Below are positions 6,867 to 14,431 of a stretch of DNA of 36,936 nt, piece by piece (position 1 is the stretch's first letter; every line of letters begins with the position of its first letter). The stretch covers positions 1-36,936 of the forward strand of contig CAMCWL010000005.1 in NCBI GenBank assembly GCA_945882655.1, written 5' to 3'. The position numbers were made by a program, and so were the translations under genes. The notes below the pieces were generated by a model. The model made no database searches, was not told where the DNA came from, and worked only from the letters and a program-made list of their open reading frames with translations. Origin of the DNA: Opitutus sp. GAS368 (lineage in GTDB: Bacteria > Verrucomicrobiota > Verrucomicrobiia > Opitutales > UBA953).

Positions 6867-9139
6867 AGGAGGTCCTTCCATTCTCGTCCGAGGGCGACGA
6901 TCTCGGGCTGAAGTTCGACACCCTGGCGGGATTTCACTTCGGCGCGGACAGTGCGCATGAGCTCGATGAAATCCGCAGCCTTGGCGTCTCCCGCGTTGAC
7001 GAGGAAATTAGCGTGGGTGGGCGAGACGCAGACTGGTCCAACGGCTCGGCCTTTGAGTCCGCTGAGGTCGATGAGGCGTCCGGCCTTGTCCCCTTCGGGA
7101 TTCTTAAACACGCACCCGGCACTGGCCTCGCGGGGCTGAGAGGCACGGCGCTGTGCTGCGAGCTCGTCCATGCGTGCGCGGATGGCGGTAGGTTCGTCGC
7201 GACCGGCGGAGCGCAGCACGGCGGAGAGCACCACCGAGCCGTGCAGTTGCGGGCAGTCGCGATAAAGGGCATCAAAGCTATCGCGGCGCGCGGCGCGCAC
7301 CTGACCCTGCGGCGAAAGCCATTCAATCGACTCCACGACGTCGAAGATCCAGCCACCCATTGCGCCAGCGTTCATCCGCAAGGAGCCACCAATTGTGCCG
7401 GGAATACCTTCGAGGAACTCGAAGCCCTTCCATCCTTCACGTGCGGCGAAACCACAGAGTTCCTTGAGGCGGGTGCCACCGCCGACGCGGAAGCGGCCCT
7501 CGCCGAGATCAGTCACGGCACCCCAATGGGCCGCGTCGAGATGCAAGATGAGTCCGTCGTAGCCTTCGTCGGGCACGAGTAGATTGGAACCACGACCAAC
7601 CGCAAACCAGCGCAGGTCAAGCTCCGCAGCGGCGCGCAGGAGCGCCACGATGTCATCCACGTTCGCCGGTTCAGCGTACCAGCGGGCGGCGCCGCCGAGA
7701 CCGAGCGTCGTGCGGCGGGCGAGCGGCTCATTGGCACGCAGGGCACAATCCGCGGAGAGGCGGCCGGAGACGAGATCGGGCAGATCGAGCGAAAGAATAT
7801 CAGCGCCGCGGCGGCGGAGCACCTTGGCGCAGGCTTCGGCGTCGCGCTCGATGTCGCCCGCGCCCACGAACGCTACGACCGTGTCGGCGCCGGCGGAAAG
7901 TTCGTCCAAGATACGCGGCAAGGTCCGGCGATCCTCGACGAGGCGATGGGCAGAGCCATTGACGATGGCGTCGGAACCGCCACCTTCGACCGCCGCTTCG
8001 CCGGCGGAATAGACCGGCAGGACGAGGGCATGGTCGGCGACGGCGAGCGCATCGCGGAATTCGCGGACATACTGGCGCGTGCGCGTGTGACGGTGCGGCT
8101 GGAAGACGACGACGAGGCGGCCGGTGTGCGTCTCCCGCACCCATTTCAATAGCGCCGCAATCTCCGTCGGGTGATGCGCGTAGTCAGCGAGTACACGGAG
8201 TCCCGTGCGTTCGAAGAGCACATCCTGACGGCGGCGGATGCCGCGCCAGCGGGCGAGCGGCTCGGCCACGAGGCTACCGGTGATGAAGTGCGTGACCGCA
8301 AGGGCCAGCGAAGCGTTCGATCGGTTAAAGGTGCCGGCGACCGGTAGATTGAACTGTCCGGCGGGAAAACGCCCTTCGAGCGCGACGACCGAGGAGGAGT
8401 GACCACCTTGGACGAGACGGAAGGAATAGTCGCCGCCCTCGCCAACTCGGATGACCGGAACCTTGAGGCCTGCGGTGAGGCGTTCGAGGCGTTCATTACC
8501 AACCGGGATAATGACCGCGGTGCGGGTGCGTTCAAAGAGCGCACGGAAGACGCCCTCCAGCGCAGCTTCGTCGCGATAATAGTCAGGGTGATCCCAATCA
8601 AGGTTCACGGCGACGGTGACGTCAGGCGAGAACGCACCGATGGTGCCATCACTCTCATCGACCTCGGCCACGACCCAGGGCGAAGAAGCGGAAGCGCGCG
8701 CCGGCGGGAAGGCCGGATCGCGGAAGAGCCCGCCCAGTACATAACCGAAATCCGCTTCGGCGCTCGCGAGGGCGGCGACGAGCAGGCCGCAGGTGGTCGT
8801 CTTGCCGTGGCTACCGCAGATGGCGACGAAGCGACGTTCGGCGACGGCCTCGGCGAGGAGTTCACCGCGGCGGAGCGTACGCACCTCATGGCGTTCCGCG
8901 AGAGCGAGCGCAGCGTGGCCGGGTTTCACCGCACTGGAGCGGCCCACGACCGAAGGGTGACGGCCAGCGGCCCAAGGATCACGGAGCAACGGGATGTCGG
9001 CGTTAGCGAGCTGGAGCTCCATCGGACTACCCGTCGAATCATCCCAACCCGAGACGTCCCAGCCCTCCCCTTTCAGGTAGATAGCGAGCGGACCGACGCC
9101 CATGCCGCAGGCCCCGAGCATCCAGGCGGAGGCGCTCAT
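6863..9139 (-). CDS. murC-murB: MurC-MurB fusion protein
   Basis: A single 758-residue protein joining UDP-MurNAc--L-alanine ligase (about 1-445) and UDP-N-acetylenolpyruvoylglucosamine reductase (about 455-758). The MurC part has CGMGVGPLAIYL, the P-loop GSHGKTTT (109-116), AEVDESDG, NLDWDHPDYY and DYAHHPTEI. The MurB part has an FAD site VGRGSNLLVPDEGYDG and GIPGTIGGSLRMNAGAMGG (579-597), then AGCVFKNP (674-681) and QPEIVALG. It matches type II MurB layout. The catalytic Ser of the GSxFKNP motif is Cys676 here. MurB acts before MurC in the pathway, so the fusion links two consecutive steps. The frame is continuous, with no stop or slip at the junction. ATGA overlaps join it to murG and ddl. 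Confidence 0.96.
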   Translation of the reverse strand: MSASAWMLGACGMGVGPLAIYLKGEGWDVSGWDDSTGSPMELQLANADIPLLRDPWAAGRHPSVVGRSSAVKPGHAALALAERHEVRTLRRGELLAEAVAERRFVAICGSHGKTTTCGLLVAALASAEADFGYVLGGLFRDPAFPPARASASSPWVVAEVDESDGTIGAFSPDVTVAVNLDWDHPDYYRDEAALEGVFRALFERTRTAVIIPVGNERLERLTAGLKVPVIRVGEGGDYSFRLVQGGHSSSVVALEGRFPAGQFNLPVAGTFNRSNASLALAVTHFITGSLVAEPLARWRGIRRRQDVLFERTGLRVLADYAHHPTEIAALLKWVRETHTGRLVVVFQPHRHTRTRQYVREFRDALAVADHALVLPVYSAGEAAVEGGGSDAIVNGSAHRLVEDRRTLPRILDELSAGADTVVAFVGAGDIERDAEACAKVLRRRGADILSLDLPDLVSGRLSADCALRANEPLARRTTLGLGGAARWYAEPANVDDIVALLRAAAELDLRWFAVGRGSNLLVPDEGYDGLILHLDAAHWGAVTDLGEGRFRVGGGTRLKELCGFAAREGWKGFEFLEGIPGTIGGSLRMNAGAMGGWIFDVVESIEWLSPQGQVRAARRDSFDALYRDCPQLHGSVVLSAVLRSAGRDEPTAIRARMDELAAQRRASQPREASAGCVFKNPEGDKAGRLIDLSGLKGRAVGPVCVSPTHANFLVNAGDAKAADFIELMRTVRAEVKSRQGVELQPEIVALGREWKDLL

Positions 9140-10224
9140 GCGGCGGCGAGCCGGCGGCGGCCGGCGAGCGCGATGGTTTCATGGGCAAGTTCTTCCCAAC
9201 GATTACCGGCATCAGCTAAGGCGAGCGCGTCGCGCATCACCGCGAGCGCGGCGGTATCGGCGAGGCGGTCGAAGACGATGCGCAGAAGCCGCGGGAGTTC
9301 CGACTCCGGCAGTAGGATTGCCGCACCGGACAGTTCGCTCTGACGCGCATTAGCCGTCTGATGGTCGTCCGCCGAACGCGGATAAGGGACGAGTACCGCT
9401 GGCGTGCGACACGTGGCCAGCTCGGCGAGCGTACCCGCGCCAGCGCGGGTGACGGCGAGGTCGGCCGCGGAATAGGCCGTCGCCATCTGGTGGCAGAACG
9501 GGACGAACTTCACCAGCGAGTCGGGCGAGCGGACTTCGTCCTCGCGGCCACCCGGGCCCGTCAGGCAAAGCACATGAATGCCGCGAATGGCGAACTCCTC
9601 GAGATTGTCCTCCACCCAGCGGTTAAGGGAGTGGGCGCCTTGACTCCCACCGGTGACGAGCACCACGCGACCCGTCGGCGGCAAGCCGAGCGCCCGGCGG
9701 GCGGCGTCGCGCGCCTGCGGACGGATCTCGGCGCGGACAGGATAACCAGAATCATGCTGACGCTCCGCGGCGAGACCGGGAATACGTACCCCGGCGGGCA
9801 GGTGCACCGCATCGGCAAAGCGTGCGATCAGACGCACAGCCTTACCAGGCTTGCGATTGGCTTCATGGACCAGCACCGGGATTCCGCATAGGCGGCAGGC
9901 CAGTGAAGGACCGAGACTCATGAAGCCGCCGAAGCAGACAAGCGCGTCGGGGCGAAAACGACGGAGCAAGCGCCAAGAAGACCAGACGGCGCCGAGCAAT
10001 GCCGGGAAGAAGAGCAGCTTTGCACCGAGACCGGGTCCGAAGCCACGGCCCTTACCCGGGACGAAGTTTAGGCGCGGGTAGTTCGAGGTCATGCGCGCGT
10101 CGACGACCTTGCTGCTGACAATCAGGAGGCACTCGTGTCCATCCTCTGTGAGCCGCTGGGCGAGGGCGATACCCGGGGCGAGGTGGCCACCGGTCCCGCC
10201 GCAAGCGAGCAGCACGCGGCTCAT
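9136..10224 (-). CDS. murG: MurG N-acetylglucosaminyltransferase
   Basis: The GT28 enzyme that adds GlcNAc to lipid I to make lipid II at the inner membrane face; 362 residues. The N-terminal glycine-rich loop is GGTGGHLAPG (about 9-18), the second is GGSQGAHSLN, and the UDP-GlcNAc donor site is TRAGAGTLAEL. YPVRAEI and VPYPRSADDHQTANA are also typical. The start overlaps the ftsW stop as ATGA and is preceded by a near-perfect Shine-Dalgarno AAGGAGG, the best in the window. It overlaps the murC-murB start by 4 bases. Confidence 0.97.
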   Translation of the reverse strand: MSRVLLACGGTGGHLAPGIALAQRLTEDGHECLLIVSSKVVDARMTSNYPRLNFVPGKGRGFGPGLGAKLLFFPALLGAVWSSWRLLRRFRPDALVCFGGFMSLGPSLACRLCGIPVLVHEANRKPGKAVRLIARFADAVHLPAGVRIPGLAAERQHDSGYPVRAEIRPQARDAARRALGLPPTGRVVLVTGGSQGAHSLNRWVEDNLEEFAIRGIHVLCLTGPGGREDEVRSPDSLVKFVPFCHQMATAYSAADLAVTRAGAGTLAELATCRTPAVLVPYPRSADDHQTANARQSELSGAAILLPESELPRLLRIVFDRLADTAALAVMRDALALADAGNRWEELAHETIALAGRRRLAAA

Positions 10225-11435
10225 GCGCGCGCCTCCTTAGCCACGAAAGCCGGCTGAGCCGATTCGCGGATACAGTTCAGGACGAGACCAACCATACAAC
10301 CCATGATGACAAGATTGGTGCCGCCGTAGCTGATGAACGGGAGCGAGATACCCTTGGTCGGGAGCAAGCCGGTAACGACGCCCATATTAATGAGCGCCTG
10401 CATGACGAGGAAGAGCGTCGCGCCGAGGCAGATATTGAAGCGATACAGATCCGACGAGCACCGCATCGCACGATAGGCGCACCAGAAGATGCCGAAGTAG
10501 ACCAGCGCGACGAGCGAGGTCGCGACGAGCCCGTATTCCTCGCCGATGACGGAGAATACGAAGTCCGTGTGGGCTTCGGGCAAGTAGGCGCGACCTTGGA
10601 TACCATTCGCGGCGCCCTTACCCGTCAGACCGCCGACGCCAAAAGCGACCATGCCCTCGAAGAGCTGGTAGGCCTCGTCGCCGCGTTTCTCCCACGGCTC
10701 GAGGAACGAGGTGAAGCGGCGCATGCGGTTCGGCCAGTTGAGGATGAGGGCGGTGAAGCCACCCAGTCCGATCAGGAAACTCGGGATCACGTAGGCCCAG
10801 CGTACGCCCGAGACGAGCATCATCGTGCCGCCCACCGCGCAGCAGAGGAGGATCGTACCGAGGTCCGGCCCGAAAGCGATGAAACCAGCGATGACCAGGA
10901 GGATGGCGACGGGCTTCGCGAAGCCTTCGCGGCAATCAATCCATCCGCGGCGCGTGAAGAGGAAAGGCTTACTTGAACTCAGCTGATAGATCGTGAACTT
11001 ATTCGGTAAGGTATGCCGCTGCATGCGCGCCAAGAAATCGGAAAGCACGAGCACCATGGCGAGCTTACCGAGGTCCGAGGCCTGCAGGCGGAAGAAGCCG
11101 AAATCAACCCAGCGCCAGGAGCCGTTGACCGAGACGCCGATACCGGGGATACGCGCGAGGAACATCGCGAGGCAGGCGCCGCCCAGAATCCACCAGCGCC
11201 ACTCGCGGACTTTATCGAGATTGAGACGGAAGAACGCGTACCCGGCGACGAAGGCAATCGGCACGTAAGCCAGCTGGCGGTAAAACGCCCCGGTGCGGTT
11301 GCTCGACGAAAGCGAGATCCCTGCGCTGTACTGCACGACTAGACCGAACACCGCGAGGGACATCGCGAGCAGCAGGATGCCCAAGGAGTACCCACCCAGG
11401 GCTCCTGGACCTTCCTGCTTCTCCTTGATGACCAT
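10221..11435 (-). CDS. ftsW: FtsW septal peptidoglycan polymerase (SEDS)
   Basis: A polytopic SEDS-family glycosyltransferase that polymerises lipid II with FtsI at the septum; 404 residues with about ten hydrophobic segments. NGSWRWVDFGFFRLQASDLGKLAMVL matches the conserved NGxxRW...QPSExxK region, FGPDLGT carries the catalytic Asp (D191), and LPFISYGGTNLVIMGCMVGLVLN is the family C-terminal motif. The stretch 138-172 between helices looks longer than in the E. coli protein. Position next to murG favours FtsW over RodA. The gene starts 20 bases after the LysM gene stop and overlaps murG by 4 bases. Confidence 0.95.
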   Translation of the reverse strand: MVIKEKQEGPGALGGYSLGILLLAMSLAVFGLVVQYSAGISLSSSNRTGAFYRQLAYVPIAFVAGYAFFRLNLDKVREWRWWILGGACLAMFLARIPGIGVSVNGSWRWVDFGFFRLQASDLGKLAMVLVLSDFLARMQRHTLPNKFTIYQLSSSKPFLFTRRGWIDCREGFAKPVAILLVIAGFIAFGPDLGTILLCCAVGGTMMLVSGVRWAYVIPSFLIGLGGFTALILNWPNRMRRFTSFLEPWEKRGDEAYQLFEGMVAFGVGGLTGKGAANGIQGRAYLPEAHTDFVFSVIGEEYGLVATSLVALVYFGIFWCAYRAMRCSSDLYRFNICLGATLFLVMQALINMGVVTGLLPTKGISLPFISYGGTNLVIMGCMVGLVLNCIRESAQPAFVAKEARA

Positions 11436-11455
11436 GACGCGGCGCGGGTGTCAGA

Positions 11456-12004
11456 TTACTTCTTGTCCGCGGGAGCCGGTGCGGTGGCGGCGGCCTTACC
11501 GATGGGGATGAGTTTGAGCGGAGTGAAGCTCGGAGCAGGCGCAGCCGGCGCGGCGGCCTTGGGCGCGGCCTTCGGGGCGGCCTTAGGCGCAGCCTTCACA
11601 GGAGCTTTGGAGGCGGCGGGGATGGTCAGCACCTGGCCGGTCTTGAGGTCAGCGTTAAGGCTGAGACCGTTAGCCTTCGCGAGATCGGCACGAGTGACCT
11701 TCTCGCTGGCGGCAACGGTCATAAGGGTCTCGCCTTTGACTACCGTGCGCTTGCCACCGTTACCGACGGGGCCCACGGGCGTGAGCTTGGTCGGGACGGG
11801 AGTCGGGATGCGGTTGGAGATCGCGGTGGCGGAGCCGGGCGCGACCGCCGGGCTGCCGGCGGGACGAGCACCGCCGGAGTAAGCGGCGAGGTCGCCGGGC
11901 TGCTCGAAGCCGCTGGTGCTTCGGCAGCCGTTGACGCCGACAAGGACGGCGATGACGCAGAGGTGCAGGAGCACGACGGCAGTGACGGTGATGAGGGGAC
12001 GCAT
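11456..12004 (-). CDS. LysM-domain envelope protein in the dcw cluster
   Basis: A 182-residue exported protein not normally part of dcw clusters. Residues 1-26 are a hydrophobic export signal ending in VGVNGC, which could be a lipobox with the lipid-modified Cys at 27. A low-complexity Gly/Pro/Ala linker follows, then one LysM motif (about 86-130: TVVKGETLMTVAASEKVTRADLAKANGL...LKTGQVLTIP), which generally binds GlcNAc-containing glycan. The C-terminus contains tandem KAAP repeats (about 135-150) and a Pro/Ala-rich tail. It lies between murD (42-base gap) and ftsW (20-base gap). A role in binding septal peptidoglycan is inference. The mRNA upstream of the start is almost entirely C and A, with no Shine-Dalgarno. 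Confidence 0.85.
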   Translation of the reverse strand: MRPLITVTAVVLLHLCVIAVLVGVNGCRSTSGFEQPGDLAAYSGGARPAGSPAVAPGSATAISNRIPTPVPTKLTPVGPVGNGGKRTVVKGETLMTVAASEKVTRADLAKANGLSLNADLKTGQVLTIPAASKAPVKAAPKAAPKAAPKAAAPAAPAPSFTPLKLIPIGKAAATAPAPADKK

Positions 12005-12010
12005 GGTGGT

Positions 12011-12030
12011 GGGTCTGGTGGGTGGGTGGG
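12011..12030 (+). other. G-quadruplex motif in the murD-LysM spacer
   Basis: Four runs of three G (12011-13, 12020-22, 12024-26, 12028-30) separated by 6, 1 and 1 bases fit the canonical G3N1-7 rule on the plus strand. This is the template strand for the dcw operon, so the mRNA itself is C-rich. The motif sits only seven bases from the LysM start codon, in the 42-base spacer after murD. Formation in vivo is not shown. Confidence 0.6.
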
Positions 12031-12046
12031 TGGTTTGGTTGGAAAA

Positions 12047-13321
12047 TTAGACGCGGTTCGCGAGGGCGCTCGCGGCGCGTTCAAAGACGAGGCCGCGCTC
12101 GGCGTAGCCGCGGAACTGATCGAAACTGGAGAAGCCAGGACTGAGCAGGATGGCCGAAGGTCCGTGCGCATCCTTAGCGGCCGCGACGACGGCGTCCTGC
12201 AGGGACGGGTAGCAACGGGCGACCTTGCCGAGCTCGTCAAAGTGACGCTTCAATTCTTCGGCCGTCTCGCCGATGAGATATGCGGTATCGATCAGCGGTG
12301 CGATGTTGCGGACGAAGCGAGCGAGGTCGCCACCCTTCCACTTCCCTCCGCCAATCCAGCGGACGGGGATACTGAACTCCGAGAGTGCGGCCTGAACCGC
12401 GTGGAAGTTAGTGCCTTTCGAGTCGTTCCAGAATTCGACGCCTTGGCGCTCCGCGACCTTGCGGAGGCGATGGGGCGGAACGCGGAAAAGCCGGGCGGCC
12501 TCCTCAAGGTGGCGCATCGGGATACCGCGGGCCTGCCAGTACTTGCAGAGGATGGCCCAGTTCTCACGCTGCGGCCAAGAATCAAAGACCGAACCCGCCG
12601 GCACGGTATCAGCGACGTCTGCGCGTGTGGCGACGATGGCCTCGGCGGGTAGTTCGATGCCGAATTCACGGGCGGACGAGACAACCGATTCGCCGACGAC
12701 CAGGATTCCGCCGGGCATCATGCGTTCGATGAGGCGGAACTTCGCGCGGAAATAACTCTCGAGGTCGCCGTGCCGGTCAAGGTGATCTTCGTCGAAGTTC
12801 GTCCAAAGCACCGCCTCGGGCGTGAAGTGGCGAAGGTCCTCGGCCTGGAAGGAGCTGACTTCAACGATCGCGACGAACGAACCGTTGGAGACCGTGCGGT
12901 GCAGCGACGTCAGTGGCAGGCCCACGTTACCGCAGGCGATGGCATCGAGCCCGGAACGTTTGAAGGCGAACGAGAGGAACTCCGTGATGGTCGTCTTACC
13001 GTTGGTGCCGGTGATGGCGATGGCGGGGCCGGTCCAGAGCAACGCACCGAAATCAAGCTCACTCAGGCAGTGCAGGCCGGCCCGGCGCGCGGCGAGGATC
13101 CACGGATGCGACTGCGGGAAGCCGGGGCTATAAACCAGGAGGTCGTGGCGGGCGGCTTCCTCGGGACCGAACTGCCGGTTCTCCCCACGTTCGTCATAGA
13201 TGACCGAGGCGAAGCCAGCCGAAGCGAGGGATTCCGCGACCGAACGACCGCTCACGCCCTCGCCGAAGATGGCGGCGGGCCGAGTGAGGCGGCGGCGGAG
13301 AGATTCGGGGAACTCGCTCAT
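12047..13321 (-). CDS. murD: UDP-MurNAc-L-Ala--D-Glu ligase MurD
   Basis: Adds D-glutamate to UDP-MurNAc-L-Ala; 424 residues from the ATG at 13321. The longer open frame to 13561 lies inside mraY and is rejected. Motifs: FGEGVSGRSVAESL at the N-terminal Rossmann domain, the P-loop ITGTNGKTTITEF, VEVSSFQAEDL, WTNFDEDHLDRHGD, NDSKGTNFHAV and LSPGFSSFDQFRGYAERG, all standard for MurD. It joins mraY through an ATGA overlap. The order mraY-murD is the usual dcw order; the next usual gene, ftsW, is separated from it here by the LysM gene. Confidence 0.96.
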   Translation of the reverse strand: MSEFPESLRRRLTRPAAIFGEGVSGRSVAESLASAGFASVIYDERGENRQFGPEEAARHDLLVYSPGFPQSHPWILAARRAGLHCLSELDFGALLWTGPAIAITGTNGKTTITEFLSFAFKRSGLDAIACGNVGLPLTSLHRTVSNGSFVAIVEVSSFQAEDLRHFTPEAVLWTNFDEDHLDRHGDLESYFRAKFRLIERMMPGGILVVGESVVSSAREFGIELPAEAIVATRADVADTVPAGSVFDSWPQRENWAILCKYWQARGIPMRHLEEAARLFRVPPHRLRKVAERQGVEFWNDSKGTNFHAVQAALSEFSIPVRWIGGGKWKGGDLARFVRNIAPLIDTAYLIGETAEELKRHFDELGKVARCYPSLQDAVVAAAKDAHGPSAILLSPGFSSFDQFRGYAERGLVFERAASALANRV

Positions 13322-14430
13322 CGGAGCTTGAGGGAGAGCAGGCCGAGGAGGCCGCACAGCAGGGAGAGAATCCAGAAGCGCGCCACGACCTTGGTCGCGG
13401 GCCAGCCCTTCTTCTGGAAGTGGTGGTGGATGGGCGTCATCAGGAACAGGCGTTGGCCGCCCGTCCGTTTGAAGTAGGCCACCTGCAGGATGACGGAGAT
13501 TGCCTCGACGACGAACACGCCACCGGCAATCGCGAGGAGGAAGGGCTGATGCATCAGGCACGCCACCGCGCCGAGGCCGCCGCCGAGACCGAGCGCGCCG
13601 ACGTCGCCCATATAAATCTCAGCCGGGGCCGCGTTGTGCCAAAGAAAGACGAGGCTGCCGCCGACGAGGGCCGAGCAGAAGACCGCGAGCTCGCCCGCGC
13701 CCGGCACGTAACTGATACGGAGGTACGTCGCGAACTCATGGTGACCAGCGAGGTAGGCGACCGCGCCGAAAATCATCGTGGTAATGATGACGCAGCCGAT
13801 AGCCAAGCCGTCGAGGCCGTCAGTGAGATTGACCGCATTGGAACTGCCTACGCAGACGAGCACGAAGAACCCGGCGGCGACGCCGAGGCAGACCAGGAAG
13901 GGCAAGCCAAGGGATTTCGCAGACCAAAGCGGACCGGTGAGAATCGGTAGCCAGATTTCGCAGAGGCTTTCGCGATAGGCCGGGTCAAGGAGTACAATGC
14001 CGAAACCGATGAGCGCGACGAGCCCCTGCCCCGCCAACTTCATGCGCGCGGAAATACCGTCGGAACTACCATGACGGACCTTCAGCCAGTCGTCATACAG
14101 TCCCACGAGGCCCATGCCGATGAGGCACCAGAGCGCGGCGATCACGAGGACGTTGAGGCGCGCCCAGAGGAGCACCGAAGGGATCATCGCCACGGCGATG
14201 ATCAGGCCACCCATGGTCGGCACCTTGCCGCCCTCCTTGGCAAGCTCACCCATCAGCTTGGCCGAACGCTCGGGCTGGCGCAGACGCGCGAGCAGGGCGA
14301 TAAGCCGGCCGGAGAAAAGCATCCCCAGCAGCAACGCCGTCACGCCTGCCAAAATCGCGCGGACGGAGATATACTCGAAGAGACGGAAAGGCCCCCAGGT
14401 GTGGACGAGTTCGCTGAGACGGTAAAGCAT
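13318..14430 (-). CDS. mraY: MraY phospho-MurNAc-pentapeptide transferase
   Basis: An integral membrane enzyme that transfers phospho-MurNAc-pentapeptide to undecaprenyl phosphate, giving lipid I; 370 residues, about ten membrane segments. The aspartate motifs are clear: DDWLKVRHGSSDGIS, then NAVNLTDGLDGLAIG, and MGDVGALGLGGGLG. The histidine loop MTPIHHHFQKKGWPATKVV near the C-terminus is characteristic. The start is one base after the murF stop with no Shine-Dalgarno; the end overlaps murD by 4 bases. Confidence 0.97.
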   Translation of the reverse strand: MLYRLSELVHTWGPFRLFEYISVRAILAGVTALLLGMLFSGRLIALLARLRQPERSAKLMGELAKEGGKVPTMGGLIIAVAMIPSVLLWARLNVLVIAALWCLIGMGLVGLYDDWLKVRHGSSDGISARMKLAGQGLVALIGFGIVLLDPAYRESLCEIWLPILTGPLWSAKSLGLPFLVCLGVAAGFFVLVCVGSSNAVNLTDGLDGLAIGCVIITTMIFGAVAYLAGHHEFATYLRISYVPGAGELAVFCSALVGGSLVFLWHNAAPAEIYMGDVGALGLGGGLGAVACLMHQPFLLAIAGGVFVVEAISVILQVAYFKRTGGQRLFLMTPIHHHFQKKGWPATKVVARFWILSLLCGLLGLLSLKLR

Positions 14431-14431
14431 C

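Noticed and set aside
11545-11600. Tandem repeats in the LysM gene considered as a CRISPR or mobile repeat
   Set aside because: They encode the in-frame KAAP protein repeat; unit length and lack of spacers rule out CRISPR.
13322-13561. N-terminal extension of murD (80 residues)
   Set aside because: The extra residues are the out-of-frame shadow of mraY; the conserved MurD fold starts at the ATG at 13321, which overlaps the mraY stop as ATGA.
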